64,000 nucleotides of DNA from Bacillus_P idriensis_A (GCF_050483325.1 NZ_JBCMYF010000007.1:15810-79809), one strand, 5' to 3'; shown: positions 43,204 through 52,703, counted from the stretch's first letter. Numbers and translations are program-made. The notes: generated by a model not told the origin, from the sequence alone.

Positions 43204-45594
43204 ATGGAAGCTAAGGCAGAACGCAGGTTAGTACCCCGGAGACGGAGAGGTCTATGGATTGGAGCTTTCGCCATTCTCTTTCTTCTAATTGGATTATTCA
43301 TTTATGTAAACCTTTTCATTCAGAAAAGTCTTCCCCAATTAAATGGAGAAGTTATTGTCAGAGGAATGACCGATGCAGTCCAAGTAACGAGGGATAAAAA
43401 CGGGGTACCGCATATTAGAGCGCAATCAGACAAAGATTTATACATCGCACAAGGATATGTGCAGGCTCAGGATCGCCTCTTCCAGATGGATTTAAGCAGA
43501 AGACAAGCATCCGGCATGCTGAGTGAAGTAGTCGGAACGGCAACTGTTGACAATGACAAATTTTTCAGAACGCTTGGTTTGAGAAGAGCAGCTGAAGCTT
43601 CTTATCCTGAGTATGATCAATCTTCAAAAAACGCCATGCAGTGGTTTGCAGATGGTGTAAATGCTTTTATAAAAGACGCAAAAGAACAAGGGACACTGCC
43701 TCTTGAATTCAGCCTGCTTAAATATGAACCGGCAGAATGGACACCAATTGATTCCCTCACCATCGGCAAATACATGGCTTTTGATTTAGGAGGCCATTGG
43801 TCAGGGCAGGCGTTCCGCTACTGGGCGCTTGATACTTTTCCAAAAGAGAAAGCATATGACTTATTTCCTTCCTATCCAAAGGATGCCCCTGAAATTCTGT
43901 CTGCTTATGAAGAAGTGAATATGAACATGGAGAAAAGCTTTGCAAGTGCCATCATTCCACCCGAATTTAATGGAAGCAACAACTGGGTTGTGAGCGGTGA
44001 AAAAAGCGAAAGCGGGAAACCTCTGCTTGCAGACGATCCCCACCTCTCACTTGCCACCCCTTCAATCTGGTATCAAATGCATCTGCAGAGTGACAGCATG
44101 AATGTCAGCGGGGTTATTTTTGCCGGGGTCCCGGGAATTATTCTTGGACACAATGAGTATATTGCCTGGGGTGTGACAAATACGGGGCCTGATGTACAGG
44201 ATTTATATATTGAAAAACGCAATCCCGATAATCCGCGGCAATTTTTATACAACGACAAATGGGAAGATGCGAAGGTGTTTAAAGAACCAATCGTGGTGAA
44301 GGATGAAAAGACCATTGATTATGAGGTGATCGAAACACGGCACGGCCCGGTCATGTCCGAATTTACGTTGGATAAAAAACAGGATACAGCTCTCGCCATG
44401 AAATGGACAGCTCTTATGCCTTCTGCCGAATTCCAGGCAGTGCTCTCAATGAATAAAGCGAAAGACTGGAACGAATTCGAACAGGCTCTTGAAGATTTTC
44501 ACGTGCCAACCCAAAATTTTGTTTTTGCCGGGGCAGATGGAACAATTGCTTATAAGGCAAACGGAAAAATCCCGATCCGGAAAAAAGGTGACGGCCTGAT
44601 ACCTGTACCTGGCTGGACGGATGAATATGAATGGGAAGGATTCATTCCTTATGATGAGCTTCCCCGCGCGGTCAACCCTAAGGAAGGATTTGTTGCTACC
44701 GCAAACAATAAGGTGATTGATGATTCGTACCCCTACCATATTAGCCATCATTGGGCGCAGCCCTATCGTTATATGAGAATTAAAGAGGTTTTGGAGACTG
44801 AGGATAAGCTTACATTACACGATATGAAAAAACTGCAGATGGATCAGCGAAATTTGTATGCTGAGGAATTTTTGCCCGCCATTCTTAAAAGAATCAGTGA
44901 GAGCAATTTAAATAAGGCCGAAAAAGCTTCTATTGAATTGCTTGCAAAATGGAACTTGGAAGATAATAAAGAAATGAGTGCCCCTCTCCTCTTCCACTTG
45001 TTGATGAAAGAACTACCCGTCACTCTTTTTAAAGATGCTGTTCCAAAAGAAATGGACGCCTTATTTGAAGGAAAACAGGGAATTGTTGATGAACTGCTCA
45101 GACGCGCTTTTAATGGAGATGAGTCTGAATGGATCACAGATAATGGAGGGCTTGATCGCGTTTTGCTCACTTCATTTGGGAATGTCGTCGCATCTCTTCA
45201 AACAGAATACGGCGATAACCCAGAGGAATGGAAATGGGGCGACTACCATCAGCTTTATTTCGGCCACCCTCTGTCTTCGGCCTCACCAGTATTAAAATGG
45301 CTGTTTAATAACGAAAAACCGCAGCCTGTCGGCGGCAGTCAAATTACAGTCGGCGCCGCAAGTTATAATCCTGAAGGCATTGTCAATCACGGCGCTTCCT
45401 GGCGCTTTGTCATCGATGCGGCCGAAATGACAAAAGGACACCATATTGTCGGACCTGGCCAGTCCGGCCATGTGAAAAGCGATTGGTATCAAGATCAGAT
45501 TGATGATTGGATGACCGGAACCTATCATCAGACATATTTAAACGCGGATCAGAAGAAAGAAAGCTTAACTTTATTGCCGCAAAAAGGAAATTAG
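43204..45594 (+). CDS. Membrane-anchored penicillin acylase family Ntn hydrolase
   Basis: 796 residues from ATG 43204 (GGAG ten bases upstream; GTG 43195 is a weaker option). A basic head (RRLVPRRRRG) and one transmembrane helix (about 18-40) anchor it facing outward. The rest is a full penicillin acylase/AHL acylase precursor: alpha chain, spacer, then the autocatalytic Ser258 in NGSNNWVVSG that becomes the beta-chain N-terminus, with GHNEYIAWGVTNTGPD and ETRHGPVM further on. Family members cleave amide side chains of penicillins, homoserine lactones or other N-acyl compounds; substrate unknown. A 300-bp spacer upstream (42904-43203) shows no gene. Monocistronic. Confidence 0.88.
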   Translation: MEAKAERRLVPRRRRGLWIGAFAILFLLIGLFIYVNLFIQKSLPQLNGEVIVRGMTDAVQVTRDKNGVPHIRAQSDKDLYIAQGYVQAQDRLFQMDLSRRQASGMLSEVVGTATVDNDKFFRTLGLRRAAEASYPEYDQSSKNAMQWFADGVNAFIKDAKEQGTLPLEFSLLKYEPAEWTPIDSLTIGKYMAFDLGGHWSGQAFRYWALDTFPKEKAYDLFPSYPKDAPEILSAYEEVNMNMEKSFASAIIPPEFNGSNNWVVSGEKSESGKPLLADDPHLSLATPSIWYQMHLQSDSMNVSGVIFAGVPGIILGHNEYIAWGVTNTGPDVQDLYIEKRNPDNPRQFLYNDKWEDAKVFKEPIVVKDEKTIDYEVIETRHGPVMSEFTLDKKQDTALAMKWTALMPSAEFQAVLSMNKAKDWNEFEQALEDFHVPTQNFVFAGADGTIAYKANGKIPIRKKGDGLIPVPGWTDEYEWEGFIPYDELPRAVNPKEGFVATANNKVIDDSYPYHISHHWAQPYRYMRIKEVLETEDKLTLHDMKKLQMDQRNLYAEEFLPAILKRISESNLNKAEKASIELLAKWNLEDNKEMSAPLLFHLLMKELPVTLFKDAVPKEMDALFEGKQGIVDELLRRAFNGDESEWITDNGGLDRVLLTSFGNVVASLQTEYGDNPEEWKWGDYHQLYFGHPLSSASPVLKWLFNNEKPQPVGGSQITVGAASYNPEGIVNHGASWRFVIDAAEMTKGHHIVGPGQSGHVKSDWYQDQIDDWMTGTYHQTYLNADQKKESLTLLPQKGN

Positions 45595-45631
45595 TGAGAA
45601 ACGAATTCTTGTCTTCTGCCTATTGAGTAAA

Positions 45632-45662
45632 AGCCACCCGTGATATCGGGTGGTTTTTTTGC
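45632..45662 (+). terminator. Terminator of the acylase gene
   Basis: CCACCCG / CGGGTGG stem, six-base loop, seven T residues. The following stretch to 45960 (about 300 bp) has an open frame at 45640-45912 without ribosome site that I do not believe; nothing else is recognised. Confidence 0.9.
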
Positions 45663-45961
45663 GGACACATTCAACCTTATTTTCTGTTGGTATTCTCTTT
45701 TCGTGAATTTAGTTTTCTTTCTTAAAAAGAGCCTGAATCTGCCCGAACTTTGCCGGCCAAATACAGGGGGTTCATCAGCTTTACTTTCCAAAATGATGGA
45801 TTTACTTGCCTGCATGCCTCTTTTTCTGGCGAAAACCGATGAAATACTTGCGGGATTGGAAGAAATACTTTCTTTTTTCCAGATACCTCCCAGATGGTTG
45901 CGCATAGATTGAATGGGTACCTGAAATTCTGTTTTTCACTGTCCAGGGTATTCTTTTCACA

Positions 45962-46002
45962 CAAAAAAAAGCCGCCCTGATTCCTCCGGGCAGACTCTTT
46001 AG
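45962..46002 (-). terminator. Terminator of the LacI-family gene
   Basis: Minus strand hairpin with CTGCCC / GGGCGG core (G-U pairs further out) and a ten-base loop, followed by eight T residues. Confidence 0.8.
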
Positions 46003-46004
46003 CT

Positions 46005-47048
46005 TCATGCATGATGCAGCTTTTCTTCTTGTAAAAATCCCTTGCATGACTGCCTTTTCATAAGCTTATGCGGAATAATAATCCGTTTAATTGGATCATT
46101 AGGATCTTCCACCAGCTGAATGACATGCTTGGCAGCTTCATAGCCTAATTGAAAAATATTAATATCCACAGTCGTAAGCGGCGGTCTTGAAACTTCTGAC
46201 AGCATCACATTATTAAACGATACAACTGATACGTCATTAGGTACATTTATGCCCATGTCATCAAGCATATTCAGCACTCCAAGCGCCATTAGATCATCGG
46301 CTACGACGAGCGCAGTCGGCGGCTCACTTAATTTAAACAATTCCTGAACAGCTGCCTGCCCGCCTTCTTTAAGAAATTGAGCATGCACAATGTAGTCATC
46401 GCGGTATTCAAGTCCTGCATTTCGAATTGCTTTCTCATATCCTAAAAGGCGTTCAACTGTTACCACAAGCTTAAGATTACCTCCAATAAAAGCAACGCGT
46501 TTGTGTCCAAGCTCGATCAAATGTTCTGTTACTTCTTTTGCTGCCCGGTAATTATCGTTGTCTACGTGAGTAATTAACTCAACATCCTTAAATGGTTTAC
46601 CGACAATGACAAACGGGAAGTTTTTCATAAGCAGGTATTTTGTCAGTTTATCATCTACTTGTGAATATAAGAGAATAATGCCGTCCACCCGTTTTCCTTC
46701 AACCATATGAATGACGCCTTCCATAATTTCAGCATCGGTTTCACCGGTGGACATATGCAGGGCATAGTGTTTTTGGTGAGCTCCTTTACTGATGCCGCGG
46801 ATCACTTCCGGAAAGAAGGGATTTAAAAAGGCTTTATCGGCAGAACCCGGAATCACGATTCCAATTGCCTGAGTCGATTGATTTGCAAGACTTCTGGCTA
46901 TGAAATTCGGATGATACCCAAGCTCCGTCATTGCTTCTCTTACTCGCTCTTTTGTTTTCTCACTTATACGCGGGTTATTAGCAATCACTCTCGATACAGT
47001 TGATGGAGCTACATTTGCTAATTTTGCGACATCTTTTATTGTTGCCAC
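46005..47048 (-). CDS. LacI-family transcriptional regulator (MalR/CcpA-type)
   Basis: 347 residues. N-terminal helix-turn-helix and hinge ATIKDVAKLANVAPSTVSRVI (in part; residues 2-24) with the LacI hinge helix SLANQSTQAIGIVIP (about 54-68), then a periplasmic-binding-like sensor domain (IILLYSQVDDKL, AFIGGNLKLVVTVERLLGY, VADDLMALGVLN). It closes the maltodextrin cluster and is the probable local repressor responding to maltose or a maltodextrin. LacI-type operators lie before this gene and between malE and the neopullulanase gene. Ligand is inferred from context. Confidence 0.9.
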   Translation of the reverse strand: MATIKDVAKLANVAPSTVSRVIANNPRISEKTKERVREAMTELGYHPNFIARSLANQSTQAIGIVIPGSADKAFLNPFFPEVIRGISKGAHQKHYALHMSTGETDAEIMEGVIHMVEGKRVDGIILLYSQVDDKLTKYLLMKNFPFVIVGKPFKDVELITHVDNDNYRAAKEVTEHLIELGHKRVAFIGGNLKLVVTVERLLGYEKAIRNAGLEYRDDYIVHAQFLKEGGQAAVQELFKLSEPPTALVVADDLMALGVLNMLDDMGINVPNDVSVVSFNNVMLSEVSRPPLTTVDINIFQLGYEAAKHVIQLVEDPNDPIKRIIIPHKLMKRQSCKGFLQEEKLHHA

Positions 47049-47145
47049 AATCCCATCCCTCTCTTACTTTCAACATGTTTGGAGCGATGTTTTCTCTCCA
47101 AATTGAAAAGTCTAATTTAACATACTCTTTTATAAATAACCACTT

Positions 47146-47159
47146 TGTAAACGCATTCA
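47146..47159. promoter_or_regulatory. LacI/CcpA-type operator upstream of the LacI gene
   Basis: TGTAAACGCATTCA matches the catabolite-responsive/LacI-family palindrome consensus TGWAANCGNTNWCA at 13 of 14 positions. It lies about 100 bp before the regulator start, between it and the amylase gene, so it may mediate autoregulation or carbon catabolite control. Confidence 0.6.
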
Positions 47160-47176
47160 CCTTGAAGCTTTTATAA

Positions 47177-47206
47177 CCAAAGAGAAATCAACTCATTTCT
47201 CTTTGG
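47177..47206 (-). terminator. Hairpin after the amylase gene
   Basis: Perfect 12-bp arms CCAAAGAGAAAT / ATTTCTCTTTGG with a six-base loop, 10 bp past the amylase stop. The T-tract on the minus strand is poor (TTATAAAA), so it may act as a partial terminator or mRNA 3-prime stabiliser before the regulator gene. Confidence 0.6.
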
Positions 47207-47216
47207 ATCACCGGCA

Positions 47217-48755
47217 TTAAGATGCCTGCTTCTTTCTTCTGTTCATGTATAAGAACCCTGCAAATACTGCCGGAACTGCCAAGAACACACTGATTAACGG
47301 CACGTTCAGGCCGGTTTTTTCCCCAGCTTCAAAGATCTCAGCTGTTTCACGGTCGAGAATAAACTCATACTCTCCGTTTTTTTCTTCTGTCATATCACCT
47401 GTCAGCAGTCCGCGCAGCTCTTTATTTTCTTCAATCGCATTAGCGGGAATAACGGCGTTTCTTGATTCAGCGGAATTATTTAACGCTATAACCGTCATTT
47501 CATCCTTATAGGTTCTTTTTAGAATGGTCATTCCTTTTTCGTCATATAAAACGTCCATTTCTCCTCGTCTTAATGAAGGAAATTCAGAACGGATCTTACC
47601 AAGCTTTGACACATACTTAATGAGATCTTCATTGGCACGGAAGTTCATCATGCGGCGATTGTCCGGATCATTGCCGCCGTCCATCGCAATCTCTGTTCCA
47701 TAGTAAACAATTGGCATGCCAGGTGCAGAATACATGTATGCAAGAGCCATCTTTAGCCGGGTCACCGGATTTTGATTATTTGCAATGGCTTTCCTTGTGA
47801 AACGTTCATTATCATGATTATCTATAAAATTGCCTAAAATATATGGATCTTTATAAAGAATTTGATTGCGTTTAAACACGTTGGCAAGTACCCCTGCCGA
47901 TCCTCCTGCATTAGAAAACACTTTAGAAGCATCATCATAAAAAGGATAATCAACGACAGAATCCAGACCAGCTTCCGTATACCCAGAAACGTAGCGGGGA
48001 TCTTTATCCCAAACTTCGCCCATCAAGAAGAAATCTTTTTTCACTGATTTTACTTCTTTTGAAAATTCTTCCCAAAAGGCTTTCGGAACGTGGCGAACGG
48101 TGTCAAGTCTATAACCGTCGACGTCTGTTTCCGTAATCCACCATTTGGCAGCATCCATTAAATAGGCTTTCGTTTCAGGATTTTCGGTGTTTAAATCCGG
48201 CAGGCCAAACAGCCAGCCATTTTCTACTTCCTCTTGATTTTGCCAGTCGGCAATATCCTTCTTTTCATGAAACCAGTCTTTCTTTTCAGGATCATTCAGC
48301 CATGGATGCTTATAGCCCGTATGATTGACAACAAAATCAAGCATGACCTTCATATCCCGTTTGTGCGCTTCTTTTACAAGCGTTTTGAAGTCCTCAAGTG
48401 TTCCAAAGTTTTCATCCACGTTTTTAAAATCGCGTATCCAATACCCGTGATAGCCGCCTTCTTCATTATCAAAGACCGGAGTCAGCCAAATAGATGTAAA
48501 CCCCATTTCCTGAATGTAATCCAGCTTATCGATAATCCCTTGAAGATCTCCGCCGTGATATGACTTAGGATTCTTGGGATTTGCTTCAAAATCGTTGCTT
48601 GTATCGCCATTATTGAAGCGGTCAATCATTATAAAATACATGCTTTCATCTTGCCACGATCGTTCTTCCTTCTCTTTTGCCTGAACAGTGTTCACTGAAA
48701 AACCTGAGAGAAGGAAAAAAGGGATGATCAGTACTTGCACGATACGTTTAAACAT
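47217..48755 (-). CDS. Secreted, membrane-anchored GH13 alpha-amylase
   Basis: 512 residues. Signal peptide (about 1-26, ending VNTVQA), GH13 catalytic barrel with DFVVNHTG (about 140), Asp218 nucleophile in DGYRLD, Glu247 acid in MGEVWD and Asp315 in IDNHDNE, a C-terminal beta domain, then a C-terminal transmembrane helix (about 484-505) ending in the basic MNRRKKQAS. The enzyme therefore works outside the cell while tethered to the membrane, making maltodextrins right beside the importer encoded upstream in the same cluster. RBS AAGGGGGG. Same layout is known for tethered amylases in Gram-positives; exact product range unknown. Confidence 0.93.
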   Translation of the reverse strand: MFKRIVQVLIIPFFLLSGFSVNTVQAKEKEERSWQDESMYFIMIDRFNNGDTSNDFEANPKNPKSYHGGDLQGIIDKLDYIQEMGFTSIWLTPVFDNEEGGYHGYWIRDFKNVDENFGTLEDFKTLVKEAHKRDMKVMLDFVVNHTGYKHPWLNDPEKKDWFHEKKDIADWQNQEEVENGWLFGLPDLNTENPETKAYLMDAAKWWITETDVDGYRLDTVRHVPKAFWEEFSKEVKSVKKDFFLMGEVWDKDPRYVSGYTEAGLDSVVDYPFYDDASKVFSNAGGSAGVLANVFKRNQILYKDPYILGNFIDNHDNERFTRKAIANNQNPVTRLKMALAYMYSAPGMPIVYYGTEIAMDGGNDPDNRRMMNFRANEDLIKYVSKLGKIRSEFPSLRRGEMDVLYDEKGMTILKRTYKDEMTVIALNNSAESRNAVIPANAIEENKELRGLLTGDMTEEKNGEYEFILDRETAEIFEAGEKTGLNVPLISVFLAVPAVFAGFLYMNRRKKQAS

Positions 48756-48877
48756 CCCTCTGCCCCCCTTACTGCGTAATAGCTGCCCCGTGTCAAATAC
48801 TGCGGATTCGAGACAGCTTTACGTATAAGACTATTAAACTATGTCTGTTAATTCAATATGAAATCGATTTCCGGATC

Positions 48878-49717
48878 TTACCCTTTATTCGCACCAGCCG
48901 TTAATCCTTCAACAATATACTTTTGGAAAAGCAAGAATAAAATAGTGATTGGAACTGCTACCAGAACTGCTCCCGCTGCGAACGTTGTAAATTGAGTGCT
49001 CGTTCTGCCCGTTACGAATTCAAATAGACCGACTGCAAGTGTTTTATTTTCGTTTGAGCGAAGGATCAGACGGGCGAAAATGAAGTCCATCCAAGGACCG
49101 ATAAAGTTATTTACAGCAATAAATACTAAGATAGGCTTTGACAATGGCATCATGATTTTAAAGAAAATCGTAGTATGACTGGCACCGTCGATTTTTGCCG
49201 CTTCTTCTAAGCTTCTTGGAAGGCCATCAAAGTATCCTTTAACAAGCCATGCTCCAAACGGAATCGATCCGCCTGCATACACTAAGATAAGACCCCAGTG
49301 ATTGTCCAACAATCCGATTTGAAGAAGGAGAATGTAGATCGCGATCATTCCCATGAAACTTGGGAACATTTGCAGGACAAGCATCGCCATTAAACCTTGT
49401 TTGCGGCCCGGAAAACGGAAGCGTGAAAACGCATATGCTGCTGTTACAACAAGGAATGTTGAAATAACCATGTTGAAGAATGCAATTTTAAACGTATTTT
49501 TGTACCATGTTAAATATTTTGTTTCCTCAAATAAGTAACGATAGTGGTCAAGACTTAAAGCTTCTGGAATAAGCTTTGTTGCAAACAGTGAATCCCCTGG
49601 ATTTAATGATCCAATCAGGATGAAATAGACAGGATACAGGACAAGAATCGCTGTAATGATCAATATGGCGTATATAAAGCCAACGACGAGTTTATCAGTA
49701 AATTTTTTATTCATCAT
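48878..49717 (-). CDS. malG: Maltodextrin ABC transporter permease MalG/MdxG
   Basis: 279 residues with six transmembrane helices and the binding-protein-dependent permease EAA loop (LEEAAKIDGASHTTIFFKIMMP, quoted in part, about 190-210). It forms the channel with MalF. Tandem ATG at its start overlaps the malF stop, showing coupled translation. The C-terminal VEGLTAGANKG is typical of MalG. The cluster lacks an ATPase; in Bacillus the shared MsmX ATPase usually serves such permeases. Confidence 0.94.
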   Translation of the reverse strand: MMNKKFTDKLVVGFIYAILIITAILVLYPVYFILIGSLNPGDSLFATKLIPEALSLDHYRYLFEETKYLTWYKNTFKIAFFNMVISTFLVVTAAYAFSRFRFPGRKQGLMAMLVLQMFPSFMGMIAIYILLLQIGLLDNHWGLILVYAGGSIPFGAWLVKGYFDGLPRSLEEAAKIDGASHTTIFFKIMMPLSKPILVFIAVNNFIGPWMDFIFARLILRSNENKTLAVGLFEFVTGRTSTQFTTFAAGAVLVAVPITILFLLFQKYIVEGLTAGANKG

Positions 49718-51015
49718 GACATCATATCCTCTTCCTTAAATGCTTTTGTTTTTCTGAAGTTCCAGATAGAAAGAGTTGCAACTACGATAAAGATTAAGAT
49801 CGATACGACAGAAGCTGTAGCAAATTGACTTTGCTCAAGCGTCATTTTATAAATCCAGCTGATCAGGATATCCGTTGATCCGGCATAGCTGTAATTCACG
49901 TTAACAGGATTACCTTGAGTTAATAGGTAGATAATGTTGAAGTTATTGAAGTTCCCTGCAAAGCTCATGATAAGGAGCGGAGCAGTTGAGAACATAACAA
50001 TCGGCATAGTAATCTTCCAGAATTTGCTCCAAGGTGTTGCTCCGTCAACATCTGCCGCTTCAAACATTTCTTTATCAATTGTCGTCATTACACCGCTCAT
50101 AAGAACCATCCAGAACGGGAATCCAAACCACATATTTACTGTTACAAGCGTAACTTTTGCCCACATTGGATCTGACAGCCACGGAATAGCTTCAAGGCCA
50201 AGCGCTTTAATATATTGATTCAGCGGCCCAAATTCTCCGTTGAAAATATTTCTGAAAATCAAAATGCTGACAAATTGCGGAATCGCCCATGGCAGAATGT
50301 AAATGCTGCGCCATAAACGCTTAAGCTTAATGCCTTTATGATTGATCAGAACGGCAAAGATCAATCCAAGGAAGAACGTAGTCGCTGTTGATAAAATCGC
50401 CCACAGGACCGTCCAGCCGAAAACTCCGTAGAACGTAGTGCTCCATGTTTTTAATTGGAAAAGGTTTAAGAATGTATCAAATCCTACCCAATCCACCAAT
50501 GCCTTTGGCGGCAGATGATTTGGACCTGAATAGTTTGTAAAGGCAATCATAACTCCAAATAACAGAGGAAGAATCGTTAAAAACATTGTAAATAGAATAG
50601 ATGGTGTTAAAAGGATGTAAGGGAACCCGTTTTCCCATACATTTACCAGTGTTTGTTTAGCTGTATTAGGCTTAATGCCGCGCTCGCGCATTTTGCCTAC
50701 TTTGTATGCATCACGAACGTTTAAGTAGTAAACCCAGATGAAAAGCAGGAAGGAGATTAAGAAAATGATCCCTTCGATCATTAAGAATATGGAGTGATCG
50801 CCTTGCACGACTGTAAATCCATTTCTTGTCTGCGGGGTGTCGCCAAGTGTTGTTAATCCCCACATTGCATATCTGAACGGCAAAGACCAGAATACCAAGA
50901 GGTAAACTTCTAAAAGAATAAATAAAATCCCTTTAAGATATTGACGGTGGTAGATCTGTCCAAGCCCCATTAGTAAAAATGATAGTAATGCACCTATTCT
51001 AGCTGGTCCGCGCAT
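49714..51015 (-). CDS. malF: Maltodextrin ABC transporter permease MalF/MdxF
   Basis: 433 residues from ATG 51015 (GAGGAGG nine bases upstream; an upstream GTG overlaps the ribosome site). About eight membrane helices, an N-terminal pair with GQIYHRQYLKG (a small TM-containing extension common in Bacillus MalF) and the EAA loop MFEAADVDGATPWSKFWKITM (in part, about 330-350). It pairs with MalG for inward transport of maltodextrins delivered by MalE. Confidence 0.94.
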   Translation of the reverse strand: MRGPARIGALLSFLLMGLGQIYHRQYLKGILFILLEVYLLVFWSLPFRYAMWGLTTLGDTPQTRNGFTVVQGDHSIFLMIEGIIFLISFLLFIWVYYLNVRDAYKVGKMRERGIKPNTAKQTLVNVWENGFPYILLTPSILFTMFLTILPLLFGVMIAFTNYSGPNHLPPKALVDWVGFDTFLNLFQLKTWSTTFYGVFGWTVLWAILSTATTFFLGLIFAVLINHKGIKLKRLWRSIYILPWAIPQFVSILIFRNIFNGEFGPLNQYIKALGLEAIPWLSDPMWAKVTLVTVNMWFGFPFWMVLMSGVMTTIDKEMFEAADVDGATPWSKFWKITMPIVMFSTAPLLIMSFAGNFNNFNIIYLLTQGNPVNVNYSYAGSTDILISWIYKMTLEQSQFATASVVSILIFIVVATLSIWNFRKTKAFKEEDMMS

Positions 51016-51193
51016 TATGCCAGGCCTCCTCACGTTGATTGAAAGTTGTGTCTTCCTAGAGAAAATTCTTCTTGCTTATTACCCCATCGTCCCTTTGCTG
51101 TCCCCATTTACGGGCAGTTAGCCTGCACCTCTGTCCCATGCATTCCATCCGCATAGAGGTAGAGGCTGCTGCCTGCCAATAAAGGATAAAAGT

Positions 51194-51220
51194 TGAGCCA
51201 ATACCAAAGGTATCGGCTCA
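51194..51220 (-). terminator. Intercistronic hairpin between malE and malF
   Basis: Minus strand TGAGCCGATACC / GGTATTGGCTCA arms (one G-U pair) with a three-base loop, then ACTTTTATCC. It sits in the 214-bp malE-malF gap, 10 bp past the malE stop. Such hairpins typically terminate most transcripts or protect the upstream mRNA, so the binding protein outnumbers the permeases. Confidence 0.75.
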
Positions 51221-51229
51221 GACTGACTA

Positions 51230-52537
51230 TTACTTCGTTTGTGAAGAGATAGCATCCTCAATTTGCTGAAGTGCTGCGTCAAGTGCCTTTTTAGGTTCAG
51301 TTCCGTCGTTCCACATTGTTGTATAAGCAGTTTCCATTGGTCCCCATACAGATTGCATTTCAGGGATATTTGGCATTGGAAGTGCTGATTCAGCCTGTTC
51401 AAGGAATGCAGAAGCAACTTCGTCGTTTTGGATCGCATCGCTTTCAATCAATTCTGTTTGAGGAGGAAGCTGTCCAGTCATTTCAAAACGTTTTTCAAGC
51501 ATTTCTGTGCTTGTAGCAAATTGTGCTAATAAAGTAGCAGCTTTAGGATACTTTGAGTAAGAGTTTACATAGTAAGCTTTGATTCCAGAGAAACTTTTTG
51601 GAGTTTCGCCGTTATCTAATTTAGGAAGCGGAGCAATACCGAAGTTGATGCCTGCTTCTTCATGGTTTTTGATATCCCATGGACCAGAGATGCGGTACAT
51701 TAATTTGTTATCGTTAAAGAAAGAACTGATTAAGTCACCAGTAATATCTTCTTTTTTCAATGGAAGCAGTTCTTTGTTCATGCGCTGCATGAATTCACCT
51801 GAAGCAACAGCGCCTTCATTGTTAATTCCAAGATCAGATGCATCTGTGTTGTCATTTCCGAAGATGTAACCGCCGTATCCAGCGAAGAATGCATGTGCAA
51901 AGTAGAAGTTTGCAGGCTCCATCATGAAGCCGTATTTGCCGTCTCCAGCAAATCCTTTAGATTGCTCAAAAATTTCGTCAAATGTTTCTGCAGGCTTGTC
52001 TACTAAATCTTTGTTGTAATAAAGTGCGTATGTTTCAATTGCCATAGGGAATCCGTAAAGAGTAGATTCGCCGCCTTCTTCAGTGTAAGAAGTACCGCTG
52101 ATTGCAGCAGGAAGGAATTTTTCTTTATACTCATCAGCTAAAACGTTTTCATAAATAAGTCCAGCTTTTACCATGTTTCCTACGTGGTCATGAGGTGCGT
52201 GGAATACGTCAGCTCCAAGTCCGGCAGGTCCGTCAACTTCAAGCTTTCCAGCAGCGTCAACGTGGTTTACTTCTTGTACTTCAACCGGGATATCGTATTT
52301 CTTTGTGAATTCTTCTGCTACATAAGATGCCCATTCAGCTTCTGAATCCGCGTTATCCCAAAGAACTAATTTTGCGCCTTCTTCAGGCTCTAAATCTACT
52401 GCTTCTTCTGTCTTTTTACCGCCCTCTTTGTCGCCGCCTTCTGTTTTTGCCGGCTCTGAGCTGCTAGGCTTGCTGCAAGCAACCATAACAAACATCAGTA
52501 ATGCAATTAGAGATAAAGATAAAATCTTTCTCATCAT
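51230..52537 (-). CDS. malE: Maltodextrin-binding lipoprotein MalE/MdxE
   Basis: 435 residues. Signal peptide and lipobox MVAC (Cys about 21), then an acidic linker (GGDKEGGKKTEEAVDLEPEE) and a family 1 extracellular solute-binding domain (LVLWDNADSEAEWASYVAEEF; DVFHAPHDHVGNMVKAGLI; AIETYALYYNKDLV). It captures maltodextrins outside the membrane for MalFG. The ATG/ATG start has AAAGGTGGGG just upstream. First gene of the malE-malF-malG-amylase operon, divergent from the neopullulanase across 380 bp of regulatory DNA. Confidence 0.94.
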   Translation of the reverse strand: MMRKILSLSLIALLMFVMVACSKPSSSEPAKTEGGDKEGGKKTEEAVDLEPEEGAKLVLWDNADSEAEWASYVAEEFTKKYDIPVEVQEVNHVDAAGKLEVDGPAGLGADVFHAPHDHVGNMVKAGLIYENVLADEYKEKFLPAAISGTSYTEEGGESTLYGFPMAIETYALYYNKDLVDKPAETFDEIFEQSKGFAGDGKYGFMMEPANFYFAHAFFAGYGGYIFGNDNTDASDLGINNEGAVASGEFMQRMNKELLPLKKEDITGDLISSFFNDNKLMYRISGPWDIKNHEEAGINFGIAPLPKLDNGETPKSFSGIKAYYVNSYSKYPKAATLLAQFATSTEMLEKRFEMTGQLPPQTELIESDAIQNDEVASAFLEQAESALPMPNIPEMQSVWGPMETAYTTMWNDGTEPKKALDAALQQIEDAISSQTK

Positions 52538-52632
52538 TTCCCCACCTTTTATTTTTGTTGTAATCTATTTCATTGTACTTAGTGCCCAGAGGCAATCCGC
52601 ACAACTGAAACCAAAGTCTCATAGTTCAAAAG

Positions 52633-52646
52633 TGAAAACGCTTCCG
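52633..52646. promoter_or_regulatory. LacI/CcpA-type operator near malE
   Basis: TGAAAACGCTTCCG shares the AAACGCTT core of catabolite-responsive elements; the right half is degenerate. About 95 bp upstream of malE. Confidence 0.5.
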
Positions 52647-52689
52647 ATTGTTCTCAAAAAAAAGGGTGAATGATTCGTGAGAACAGTTG

Positions 52690-52703
52690 TGCAAACGTTT
52701 TCC
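52690..52703. promoter_or_regulatory. LacI-family operator, copy 1
   Basis: TGCAAACGTTTTCC, with central palindrome AAACGTTT, is identical over 14 bases to the site at 52767-52780. It lies in the divergent malE/neopullulanase gap. Likely bound by the LacI regulator encoded in this cluster and/or CcpA. Confidence 0.7.

Noticed and set aside
45640..45912. 90-codon plus-strand open frame after the acylase terminator
   Set aside because: It starts inside a terminator, has no ribosome site, and its composition looks random; antisense frames overlap it equally well.
47049..47216. Extra small gene upstream of the LacI regulator
   Set aside because: The apparent frame simply extends the antisense or alternate frame of the regulator start and lacks a ribosome site; the stretch is better explained by an operator and hairpin.
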